DNA from: Ferrovibrio sp046294345
GTDB lineage: Bacteria > Pseudomonadota > Alphaproteobacteria > Ferrovibrionales > Ferrovibrionaceae
Length of the DNA: 64,000 nucleotides
Direction: 5' to 3'
NCBI GenBank assembly: GCA_046294345.1
Contig: JBKBJT010000011.1
Coordinates: forward strand, 30,383-94,382
Below, one piece after another: positions 57,669 to 64,000 of the stretch (positions are counted from its first letter, which is position 1; each line of letters begins with the position of its first letter). The position numbers were made by a program, and so were the translations under genes. The notes beneath the pieces are model-generated. The model searched no databases and was not told where the DNA came from. It saw only the letters and a list, made by a program, of their open reading frames with translations.

Positions 57669-58257
57669 CTTCGCCCCTCGGGATGTACAATGCCCCAATT
57701 TTTCGCCGCATCAATATCCCCGCAATCTCAAGCACTTCTGCCATCATGGTCCGCGGGCGTGAACTTAAATGAAGCAGACCAACGCACACGCCTGAAAGAA
57801 TCGCCCAGTATATTCAGGTCTTTAGTTAAAGTTATAAACTATCTCTTATATATTAAATAGTATTTGCCCTCTTACTTCTAATCTCCGATCATCTTGCATG
57901 TTTTCGGGTCGGCATCTGCGGCTGTCAATTCAATAATAAAATCCGCCAAATTAAAGATTTTGAGGTCTTTCCCACCTTGACTGCACTGTCTAAATTATCA
58001 GAAAATTCAATAGTTTATACAAATATTCTCGCGCCGATACCGACTGTTTTGATCCCAGCAGTAGGGCAGAATTAGAGCATTTTCAGTCAACCGCATCGCG
58101 GCTGAGGCACTAAGCGGGGCGGTTCGGTGCGCCGTCTGATCGCGTCGCGAGTAGTCTGGAGCGGGGCTCGCTCCTATATTCGGCCTATGGATTAGCATAC
58201 GCCACAGTAGCAGCATACTCAGACCTACGACGCCCACAACTCCAGGGCGTTCCGGCC
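57669..58257. other. AT-rich promoter zone and decayed island left end
   Basis: 589 bases. 57820-58050 is strongly AT-rich (TTATATATTAAATAG near 57846) and likely carries the minus-operon promoter. At 58060-58086 lies a degenerate copy of the left island-end repeat (20 of 27 bases equal to 27989-28015). It leads into the pseudogene at 58258. No tRNA remnant is seen here. Confidence 0.45.
58060..58086 (+). repeat. Degenerate internal copy of the island left-end repeat
   Basis: Matches 27989-28015 at 20 of 27 positions without gaps, with six of the seven differences being transitions. Same orientation. Confidence 0.5.
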
Positions 58258-58407
58258 GATGCCCCCTCCTGACCAAGAAGGGCCTGGCCGCCCGCTGGCA
58301 GTGTTCACTCTCTTATATAAATACTGCGGACCTTCCTCCCTGCTGCGCCGTTCTTCCCGGCCAAATCGGGTACCGGCTCTGGGATACCCGCCATTCCGCC
58401 GCAGGAT
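58258..58407 (+). pseudogene. Decayed paralogue of the excisionase-like gene
   Basis: One frame reads LTKKGLAARWQCSLSYI.., ADLPPCCAVLPGQIGYRLWD then TAA, closely matching residues ~15-60 of the 28159 gene (LTQKDLAARWRCSLSYL, ADLPPRCNVLPGQIRYRLSD). A short deletion sits before ADLPP, and the C-terminal half and clear start are lost. It lies about 170 bases after the decayed end repeat, as in the intact left end. Confidence 0.75.
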
Positions 58408-58421
58408 AACACAGCGCCACT

Positions 58422-58601
58422 GTGGCAGAGCTCTGTAAAGCATATCTACAAATCGCAGAGGGTAACGCGGACGAATACCTCACGGCTATCATTCAGCCAG
58501 GATTCGATCCAACCGAGCTTGGTCACTGGCTTCGTGAAATCGTGGATCGGGATCAGATAGATATTGTCTTGATGGAGGCCGCCTCCGTGGGGGGGGCATA
58601 A
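58422..58601 (+). CDS. Small hypothetical protein
   Basis: A 59-residue frame from GTG 58422 to TAA 58601, beginning VAELCKAYLQIAEGNADEYL, acidic and compact. No family recognised and no strong ribosome site. It follows the pseudogene and could be a fragment of a larger island gene. Confidence 0.25.
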   Translation: MAELCKAYLQIAEGNADEYLTAIIQPGFDPTELGHWLREIVDRDQIDIVLMEAASVGGA

Positions 58602-58813
58602 TCTCCAGTCAGTCGCGCGGGCTCTGGCCGAGTTTGCCGGCCATCATCGTTTGCCCGATGCCGATGAATGCACGAGCGTGCATAAATGCAATGCTGGTCC
58701 ATATCGACGGGCGGCGACAGTTTGGCTCGACCTCGGTTTTTATCAAAATGGACGGAAATTCCGTGAGCTGCCCCCCCTATGTTGGCTGACGCCGCAATCG
58801 TTCAGACGGACTG

Positions 58814-59392
58814 TTAGAAGGCATAAATTGCCTCTCTCTTGATGCGGTGAGCGAGTTCTGGTTTCAGCTTGTCGCGGATAGCGATGTCAATGATCCTTTC
58901 GGTAGCAGGTCGCAAAGCCTGCTGGATCGCATCGCGAATGTGTTCATGCTTCGACGGAAGGACCTTCGTGGATACGAGAATATCGACATCGCTGTCAGGA
59001 CGTGCCTCGTCTTTTGCGACAGACCCGAAAACAGCGACGGCATCAATGCCAGCCCGGCGCAATTCCGGTTCGCTTGCGCGCAACTCGTCAATGATGGCAA
59101 GAGTTTCCCTGTTCCTGGGCAACACGATCGGATTCAGCGCCAATCGCATCCCGGCAGCTTCGGCCAGTAGCACCAGCGTCGACATCTCCATATCCCCTTT
59201 CCCGAGTGCCCGCGACAGACTGGCAGCCTTGATGCCGATCGCGGCGGCAAGCTCCTTTTTGGCGATACCCCGTCGTCCTGCTTCCTTAAGAATCTGTTTG
59301 AGCAATTGCGCCGACGGAGCCGCACCACGGAGCTTTTTGGCAAGCCGCGGCGGGGTATGGAAATGCTGATAGTATCTGGCGGTAGATTCCAT
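58814..59392 (-). CDS. HTH plus MNT-type nucleotidyltransferase fusion
   Basis: 192 residues. Residues ~25-75 form an XRE-like helix-turn-helix (ELAAAIGIKAASLSRALGKGD). Residues ~110-190 form a minimal nucleotidyltransferase with GS-x10-DxD seen as GSVAKDEARPDSDVDIL. MNT proteins often act as antitoxins that modify HEPN toxins. No HEPN partner is adjacent, so the role is open; self-regulation through the HTH is plausible. Confidence 0.75.
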   Translation of the reverse strand: MESTARYYQHFHTPPRLAKKLRGAAPSAQLLKQILKEAGRRGIAKKELAAAIGIKAASLSRALGKGDMEMSTLVLLAEAAGMRLALNPIVLPRNRETLAIIDELRASEPELRRAGIDAVAVFGSVAKDEARPDSDVDILVSTKVLPSKHEHIRDAIQQALRPATERIIDIAIRDKLKPELAHRIKREAIYAF

Positions 59393-59650
59393 ATTTCACC
59401 AATTCATTAAATCTGCGAATTACTGATTATGAACGGAAAGGTCAATCCAGATCAGATTAGCCCTCCCGGTGGCGCGGAAACAAACAACAGCATGGGCAGC
59501 ATGATGGCCAAATCCTGCGCCAGGCCCGTCTTTCAATCAGTAAAGGAACGGGCGCGCTCTTTGGTGTTCGTAAAGCCGCTGGATACACCCTTCTCACCAC
59601 ACATAAGGCAGAGCCTTCTCGTGGCCCTCACCTTCTCCTTGATCCAAATT

Positions 59651-60250
59651 CTAGAGTTCCGGTCGAGGTGGTAATGGCGGCTTGTGCCCTGGCTTCTCGA
59701 TCTTCGGCCGCGCCGGACGCGGCTGAGTCTGGCTCGGCGAGGCCGGGGAGGCTTGGTAGGCTGGCTGAGGCGGCTGAGGCGGCTGAGGCGGCTGTGGCTG
59801 GAGTGACGGAGACACGCTACCTAAGCCTGTCAGATTTTCCTGGCATTCGTTATTTGCTTGTATGGCACCCGGCCCCTCCTTCCGCGCGGTCTGGTGAACC
59901 ATAGCGCAGGCAGCAGCTTCCGATTCTGCGATCGATATTCCCGTCGTACGCAGCTGCGCGATGAAACCCATGAGGTCCTGCCGGACGTTCGGGTGCAGAC
60001 CTCTGTCCAGAGAAATCTGCAATAGGCGTGCGGCCTCAAGCGGATCACCGTCGGCCCGCAGCAGCGCGAAGATCGCCCTCGCCAGGACGGCTAGTCGGAC
60101 CCGCGGGAAGCGATAGTCAATCCGGACCCGTAGCGTTCCGTCCTCCTGGTCGGCCTTCCTGGTGGCTCGGCGCTTCGACTGACTCGCGACCAGGGTGTTG
60201 CCCGCGCCAGGGCTGAGACCGGAATCGCTGTTGGGGTTGTTAGTTGCCAT
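59651..60250 (-). CDS. Island hypothetical protein with Pro-rich tail
   Basis: 199 residues. The first ~135 residues are helical with no recognised family. The last ~60 are Pro-rich with a PPQPPQPPQP run encoded by 9-base repeats at 59763-59798. ATG 60250 has AGAGGTG upstream. The 18-bp island palindrome lies 92 bases before the start. Its neighbour is the relaxase gene, so an accessory mobilization role is possible but unshown. Confidence 0.6.
   Translation of the reverse strand: MATNNPNSDSGLSPGAGNTLVASQSKRRATRKADQEDGTLRVRIDYRFPRVRLAVLARAIFALLRADGDPLEAARLLQISLDRGLHPNVRQDLMGFIAQLRTTGISIAESEAAACAMVHQTARKEGPGAIQANNECQENLTGLGSVSPSLQPQPPQPPQPPQPAYQASPASPSQTQPRPARPKIEKPGHKPPLPPRPEL
59763..59798. 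repeat. Four 9-bp coding tandem repeats
   Basis: GGCTGAGGC occurs three times in a row, followed by GGCTGTGGC, encoding the Pro-Gln run of the neighbouring gene. Prone to copy-number change. Confidence 0.85.
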
Positions 60251-60342
60251 GCGCCACCTCTGATCAATTGAACCATGCCGGCAGCGAGGCCCCAGCCCCG
60301 CCCTCTGGGTGACATAGTGAAGGTTCGCCGCCGAAGAACCAT

Positions 60343-60360
60343 TCGGCCTAAAGGCCGGAC
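60343..60360 (-). promoter_or_regulatory. 18-bp palindrome upstream of the Pro-rich gene
   Basis: TCGGCCTAAAGGCCGGAC, the exact complement of 28106-28123, 92 bases before the start at 60250. Same orientation relative to transcription as the other copies. Confidence 0.5.
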
Positions 60361-60578
60361 CAAACCGGGTCCCCAGCATCCCCAAGAGGCGAAAAGCTAT
60401 GCTGGGGATGCCGGGGATTCTGGCGCAACCGATAATGGGGATACGGGGGCAATATGCTCCGGCCTAGCCTAGAGCTACGCCCTCGGCGCATACCTAAATC
60501 CGGCATGCAGATTAGCTGGAGCCGCATAGGCATTTGATCTAAATATAGAATTAAGGGCAGCCCCATCAGTCCCCAGCT

Positions 60579-60608
60579 ATCCCCAGCATGACAGAGTTTG
60601 CTGGGGAT
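60579..60608. repeat. Perfect inverted repeat in candidate oriT
   Basis: Ten-base arms ATCCCCAGCA and TGCTGGGGAT around a 10-base spacer, 238 bases before the relaxase start. Confidence 0.7.
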
Positions 60609-60846
60609 TATGGCGCAGCCGGTAATGGGTGCGCAGGGGTGCCAGCTTGTGAGACGTCACGGAATTACCACCGGGTCCTCGCCCATCTGTTTTGGCATTG
60701 CATCCCTCCCGTCTCGGTCGGGATGACGCCACGCATTTCGGTTAGTTCGGCTTCATTTTTGGCAAGGCATATCCCCTGTCTGATCGAGAGGTGTAACTCA
60801 TTTTAGTCCGTCGCCGTCTAACGACCCGTAACCAGGAGGTCGTTTC

Positions 60847-62331
60847 ATGGCAAAGAGGCTCAATTATAGTCGACCCACGTCAAGGCATTTTTCCATCCTC
60901 GAAGAGGAATGGCGCCTTGGGCACCTCAGCGACGACGATGCAGTTGCCGCGCTGTTGAAATCCCTGCTCAAACAATCCCGGCGTGTCGGCCTGTCCGACG
61001 GCAAGCCGGTGCGGACTTTCCACCTGAGAATTATACCTTTCAAAGCCAGCCCAACGCCGCGACGAGCCAAGCCGGCATCACAACCAAAGGCCCGGACACG
61101 GTCGCGCGTAGGTAAATCTACCGCCAATCGGGAGGTATCAATCCGACGGCGCAGCATTGCCAAATTGACCTACATTCACCGCGCAGCGCGGTATAAGAAC
61201 CGCAAGGACCTGGTCCTGACCGGCGGCAGATCGATCCCGCAAATGGTGGCTGTCGTTGAGGCACTGTGGAGCTGTTCCTTCCGGCGTGATGCCGCCCTGC
61301 TCAATGAGATCGTATGCGAACTGCCCGCCGGCACGCCCGTACAGAAATGCCGCAAAATCGTAGCGGCTATGGTTGCGCGATTTGGCCGGCAAGGCTGCCC
61401 GTACACCTTCGCGGTCCACGACCACGACGGGAACCTCCATGTTCACATCCTGGTGGCCGCCCGACCTTGTCGCGAGGTCGCTCCAGGCTACTGGATAGCC
61501 GAGGCACAGGGACGCCAGGGCGCCCCAGGTTTCAAGTTGTTTAACGGCGCAGACGCGGTTCGTCGGTATCGTCTGTATGTTGCCGTGATGGTAAATGACA
61601 TCTGCAATCCAGCCGTGGAGTTCCACCCCGGGCGCAGAAAGGATACGGGGCTTGAGGGCGAACCGGAGCAGCGCTGCACCCGGAGCGAGCTGCAGGAACG
61701 TCATCGCGCCCTGTGGGACGAACTCCTTGCTTACGTTCAGATGCTGCGCAGGAAGGGATTGAACCGGTCGCAGGCGGAAAAGAACCCTGGCAACAGTCCG
61801 GACACCTTACCTTCCATTCTGCCAACGCCATCGGGCCGACCGGGCAGAAAGCCAACGGTCGGGAAACCGACACCACGGAGTCTGGTCAGACCGTCCCAGC
61901 CGGAATTCAACCTAGAGCGTCGACTGGTCCCCTCGCCCAGGAACCCCAAGCCAATCCGTCCGGCTGACCCTGGACTGTCCCTTACGGCCGCGGAGGTTAA
62001 AGATCACCTCGGCCGGGTCGCATTGCTCGATTTCGAATGGGATGCGCGAAGCATCCAGAAGGCGCGGGCGAGAATGCTGGAAGCACCCCGCACGAGGCTG
62101 ATTGAGGCGAAATCCAGCGCCGAGGTTCTTATTCGCTATTTCGAGTTCCATGCAAGGGCTGCTCCGGATTTCGCTGAGGCCAGCAAAATTCTTCGCCGCA
62201 ACCTCAGGCTCGTGGATCAAGTTCTTACCGAGCTACGAAGCCGCCCACCCCAACCTCCATCCGGAGGGGTGCCACCCCAGCGAAACCTCAAATCCAGGCC
62301 GACGAAAGTCCGCGACGGTTACGAGCGTTGA
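60847..62331 (+). CDS. MobA/MobL-like relaxase
   Basis: 494 residues. A three-His metal site is visible in VHDHDGNLHVHILVAARP at ~198-215, the pattern of rolling-circle/HUH relaxases. An upstream Tyr-containing segment YIHRAARYKNRKD (~117-130) and LPAGTPVQKCRKIVAAMV fit MobA/MobL proteins. The C-terminal ~220 residues are basic, Pro-rich and unassigned. AGGAGGT lies six bases before ATG 60847. It should nick oriT for mobilization by a helper conjugation system. The 3' end overlaps the convergent gene by 44 bases. Confidence 0.75.
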   Translation: MAKRLNYSRPTSRHFSILEEEWRLGHLSDDDAVAALLKSLLKQSRRVGLSDGKPVRTFHLRIIPFKASPTPRRAKPASQPKARTRSRVGKSTANREVSIRRRSIAKLTYIHRAARYKNRKDLVLTGGRSIPQMVAVVEALWSCSFRRDAALLNEIVCELPAGTPVQKCRKIVAAMVARFGRQGCPYTFAVHDHDGNLHVHILVAARPCREVAPGYWIAEAQGRQGAPGFKLFNGADAVRRYRLYVAVMVNDICNPAVEFHPGRRKDTGLEGEPEQRCTRSELQERHRALWDELLAYVQMLRRKGLNRSQAEKNPGNSPDTLPSILPTPSGRPGRKPTVGKPTPRSLVRPSQPEFNLERRLVPSPRNPKPIRPADPGLSLTAAEVKDHLGRVALLDFEWDARSIQKARARMLEAPRTRLIEAKSSAEVLIRYFEFHARAAPDFAEASKILRRNLRLVDQVLTELRSRPPQPPSGGVPPQRNLKSRPTKVRDGYER

Positions 62332-62806
62332 GGAGGCGAGCCGACTTGTCACGATCACGCGGCCGGATGGACCATTGCACGCCACCGGCCACTTCCGCCC
62401 AGGAAATCTCGGCGACGCCAGCCTGAAGCGTACGAAACCGCGCAAGCACCTGCAGCAGGGCCTCCGGCACGTCGGTCCGGCAATAGGCTTCCGTGCCGAT
62501 ATCTGACGCGGTCAGCCAGGGTGGGAGGCCAGCCTCCATGCAGGCACGGAGCGAGGCAAAAACCTCACCCTCGATAATGATATCCGCCGCCACGGGGCGT
62601 AGCGACCAGTTGCCGAGCATGCCATTTGTCTTGGTCTCGACCTCTGCCGCCGACCGGTACGCGGGTGCCGCCTGGATGACGTTTGGCGCATTGGACCAGA
62701 CATTATGCGCAAACGGGTTATAGGCATGCTGCGGCTTCGGTTCGAGTTCGCCGAGATAGATACCGGCGCGCTCTTCCCAGATGACATGGAATCCCGCGAG
62801 TCGCAT
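62288..62806 (-). CDS. Hypothetical protein coupled to the integrase
   Basis: 172 residues starting MRLAGFHVIWEERAGIYLGE, with no recognised domain. ATG 62806 shares its A with the integrase stop region (ATGA), so it is translated with the integrase. Convergent overlap with the relaxase 3' end. Possibly an island maintenance protein. Confidence 0.6.
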   Translation of the reverse strand: MRLAGFHVIWEERAGIYLGELEPKPQHAYNPFAHNVWSNAPNVIQAAPAYRSAAEVETKTNGMLGNWSLRPVAADIIIEGEVFASLRACMEAGLPPWLTASDIGTEAYCRTDVPEALLQVLARFRTLQAGVAEISWAEVAGGVQWSIRPRDRDKSARLLNARNRRGLSSAWI

Positions 62807-63792
62807 CAGCCGAGTTCCCGGGCCAGATCCTCCGGCCGCAGCTGGGTGTAGCGTTTGAGCATCTGCAGAGTGTGATGACCGGTGATCGCCGAAACTTTCA
62901 TGACATCGAAGCCGCGCTCGAAGAACCGGCTGGTCGCTTCGTGCCGCAGATCGTGGAATGTCAGGCCCACAATCCCTGCCCGCCTGCATGCACGCTCGAA
63001 GGCCTGCGTCACACTGTCCTTGGCGATCGGAAACACTCGTCCGTCGATGTGGCGTGGCAGGCCGTCAAGAATCATCGCCGCCCGACTGGACAGCGGCACC
63101 TTGCGCGAGATGCGCCTGGTCGGATGTTTGACGTCGCGGAGCAGCACCACCCGTTTGACCAGGTCGATATCGTGCCAGCGCATGCCCACCAGCTCGCCGC
63201 GGCGCATGGCCGTCTCGATCGCCAGCTCCACCAGTGGCCGAAGCCAGGGATTGCGGCCCTCATCGCAGGCGGCCAGTAGCCGGGCCTCCTCCCCTGGCTC
63301 AAGACGCCGGTCGCGTGCCCCCGACATCTTCGGCTTACGGATATGCTGGATGGGATTGGTCAGGCCGCCGAAACCCCATTCCTTGATCAGGATGGTGTAG
63401 ACATGGCTGAGCGTACCCAGGTTCAGGCGCACGGTCTTGGCACTGACCCGGCGCAGCTCGGCATCCCGATAGGCCGCAAAATGCTTCGACCCAAGCTCGG
63501 CCAGCGACATCTGGGCCAGCGGCTCCGCCATCAGCGCGCGGACACGATAGGCTTCCTGGTGCCCCTTCTTGGTCGGCACGACCTCCACGAGATAACGCTG
63601 CAGAGCGTCGCGGAGCGTGGTTCGCTCAGCCTCGCTGCGATCAACATAGACCGCGCGGGACATTTCCGATTCCAAGACCAACTCGTATTTCTCGGCTTCC
63701 GCCTTGGTGCGGAAATGCCGGGCCACGGTCTTATAGCCCTTGCGGCGAATGCGGACCTCGTAACCCGATCCGCGTTTCCTGATACTGGCCAT
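62806..63792 (-). CDS. int: Tyrosine recombinase (island integrase)
   Basis: 328 residues; site-specific recombinase for integration and excision at the tRNA. The N-terminal AP2/SAM-like DNA-binding part begins MASIRKRGSGYEVRIRRKG. The catalytic domain has Arg in ETAMRRGELVGMRW, H-x-x-R in TFHDLRHEATSRF, His in ITGHHTLQML and the nucleophile Tyr in LKRYTQLR. ATG 63792 has AAGGA seven bases upstream. It sits immediately inside the right end of the island, as usual for tRNA-targeting elements. Confidence 0.93.
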   Translation of the reverse strand: MASIRKRGSGYEVRIRRKGYKTVARHFRTKAEAEKYELVLESEMSRAVYVDRSEAERTTLRDALQRYLVEVVPTKKGHQEAYRVRALMAEPLAQMSLAELGSKHFAAYRDAELRRVSAKTVRLNLGTLSHVYTILIKEWGFGGLTNPIQHIRKPKMSGARDRRLEPGEEARLLAACDEGRNPWLRPLVELAIETAMRRGELVGMRWHDIDLVKRVVLLRDVKHPTRRISRKVPLSSRAAMILDGLPRHIDGRVFPIAKDSVTQAFERACRRAGIVGLTFHDLRHEATSRFFERGFDVMKVSAITGHHTLQMLKRYTQLRPEDLARELG

Positions 63793-63871
63793 CGTCGTCA
63801 TCCTTCGGTTGGGCCGAATGCTCGGGCCAAGCCGGTACAAGGAGGGACACAACGCGTGTCCGATCGGAGCC

Positions 63872-63899
63872 AGTGGAGCGTTTTTGGAGCGTTTTTGCA
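63872..63899 (+). repeat. Right island-end TGGAGCG pair (arm-type site candidate)
   Basis: TGGAGCG at 63874-63880 and 63885-63891, again 11 bases apart, with flanks like the left copy (AGTGGAGCG... then GTTT..GCA). Confidence 0.5.
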
Positions 63900-63900
63900 T

Positions 63901-63918
63901 TCGGCCTAAAGGCCGGAG
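63901..63918 (-). promoter_or_regulatory. 18-bp palindrome upstream of integrase
   Basis: Differs from the 60343 copy only at the last base. 108 bases before the integrase start and adjacent to the right att repeat, so it may couple integrase expression to the shared regulator. Confidence 0.5.
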
Positions 63919-63921
63919 AAA

Positions 63922-63956
63922 GCAAAAACCCGCCAAGTGTTTGACTTGACGGGTTT
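63922..63956 (-). terminator. tRNA terminator, right copy
   Basis: Same 13-bp hairpin as at 27802-27832, with arms at 63926-63938 and 63944-63956. It ends the tRNA entering from the right edge, and is carried within the att repeat. Confidence 0.75.
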
Positions 63957-64000
63957 CCAGGTTGGTTGCGGGGAGAGGATTTGAACCTCTGACCTTCAGG
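63924..64000. repeat. attR: right direct repeat, cut by window end
   Basis: Identical over all 77 visible bases to 27800-27876. Extends beyond the window. Confidence 0.9.
63963..64000 (-). tRNA. tRNA-Met (CAT, initiator-type) 3' end, partial
   Basis: Encoded CCA, acceptor 3' strand, T-arm and extra loop are visible on the minus strand; the anticodon would begin just beyond the window. This is expected to be the functional gene reconstituted by integration. Confidence 0.7.

Larger units (their letters stand above)
60251..60846. other. Repeat-rich region before relaxase: candidate oriT and divergent promoters
   Basis: 596 bases between divergent genes. It contains inverted repeat TCCCCAGCAT (60370-60379) / ATGCTGGGGA (60399-60408) and inverted repeat ATCCCCAGCA (60579-60588) / TGCTGGGGAT (60599-60608). 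It also contains a 28-base direct repeat with three differences (60413-60440 and 60603-60630). Inverted repeats next to a relaxase gene are usual for oriT; a regulatory or iteron role is also possible. Confidence 0.5.
27877..63923. mobile_element. ~36-kb tRNA-integrated genomic island (probable integrative mobilizable element)
   Basis: Bounded by 77-bp direct repeats of a tRNA 3' end. A tyrosine integrase lies inside the right end and an excisionase-like gene inside the left end. A relaxase with a repeat-rich candidate oriT and a small mobility module lie at 58.3-63.8 kb. Cargo is a 28-kb glycan locus. No type IV secretion genes are present, so transfer would need a helper. Offset between the repeats is 36124 bases. 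Confidence 0.88.

Noticed and set aside
58814..59392. HEPN/MNT toxin-antitoxin pair
   Set aside because: No HEPN protein or R-x4-6-H motif frame was found beside the MNT gene.
59763..59798. Short CRISPR-like repeats
   Set aside because: Only four contiguous 9-base units without spacers, inside a Pro-rich coding sequence.

Overview
The window looks like chromosome from a GC-rich free-living alphaproteobacterium, probably of Rhodospirillales type. This is judged from codon use, a Tat-exported nitrate-binding protein, and a nasT / nrtAB / nasS / nrtD / nirBD / nasA / cysG nitrate-assimilation order. No 16S or other taxonomic marker is present, so the placement is an inference.

Residues 1-27.8 kb are backbone. 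A truncated GT4-type glycosyltransferase runs off the left edge. It is divergent from a TPR-secretin lipoprotein gene (1341-3191), which converges on one giant gene (3267-15290). That gene encodes a predicted exported protein of 4007 residues: about five to six tandem units of ~440 residues, a coiled coil, a ricin-B-like region, a tectonin-like propeller and a DUF3421-like tail. Next comes a complete nitrate-assimilation operon on the minus strand (27702 down to 15540). It has a NasT antiterminator gene, a leader with a hexaloop hairpin followed by an intrinsic terminator, nitrate ABC transporter genes, a cytoplasmic NasS-like sensor, nitrite and nitrate reductases, and siroheme synthase.

From 27.8 kb to the right edge is a ~36-kb genomic island inserted in a CAT-anticodon (initiator-type) tRNA-Met gene. 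A 77-bp perfect direct repeat (27800-27876 and 63924-64000, the latter cut by the window edge) contains the tRNA 3' end and its terminator. A tyrosine integrase sits just inside the right end and a small excisionase-like HTH gene just inside the left end. A MobA/MobL-like relaxase with a candidate oriT region (60365-60640) suggests an integrative and mobilizable element.

The island cargo is a surface-glycan locus of 25 genes in two convergent operons that meet at abutting stop codons (40955/40956). The plus operon (29107-40955) and the minus operon (57668-40956) together hold sialic-acid-type genes neuB, neuC and neuA, a WecB-like epimerase, five or more glycosyltransferases, seven SAM methyltransferases and an MsbA/PglK-like ABC exporter. 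They also hold an asparagine-synthase-type amidotransferase, a fused dehydrogenase/Gfo-Idh oxidoreductase, a desaturase-family enzyme and a heparinase-like toroid protein. A GT2 + small four-helix protein + GT-C-like membrane protein set resembles undecaprenyl-phosphate sugar modification systems. The simplest reading is a CMP-sialic acid (or related nonulosonate) containing, heavily methylated surface glycan. Its structure cannot be deduced from sequence alone.

The most unusual signals are these. An 18-bp palindrome lies upstream of three island genes in the same orientation relative to transcription. TGGAGCG pairs with an 11-bp period occur at both island ends. A decayed second copy of the island's left end (58060-58400) lies inside the island, just to the right of the glycan cargo, and suggests the island grew by accretion.
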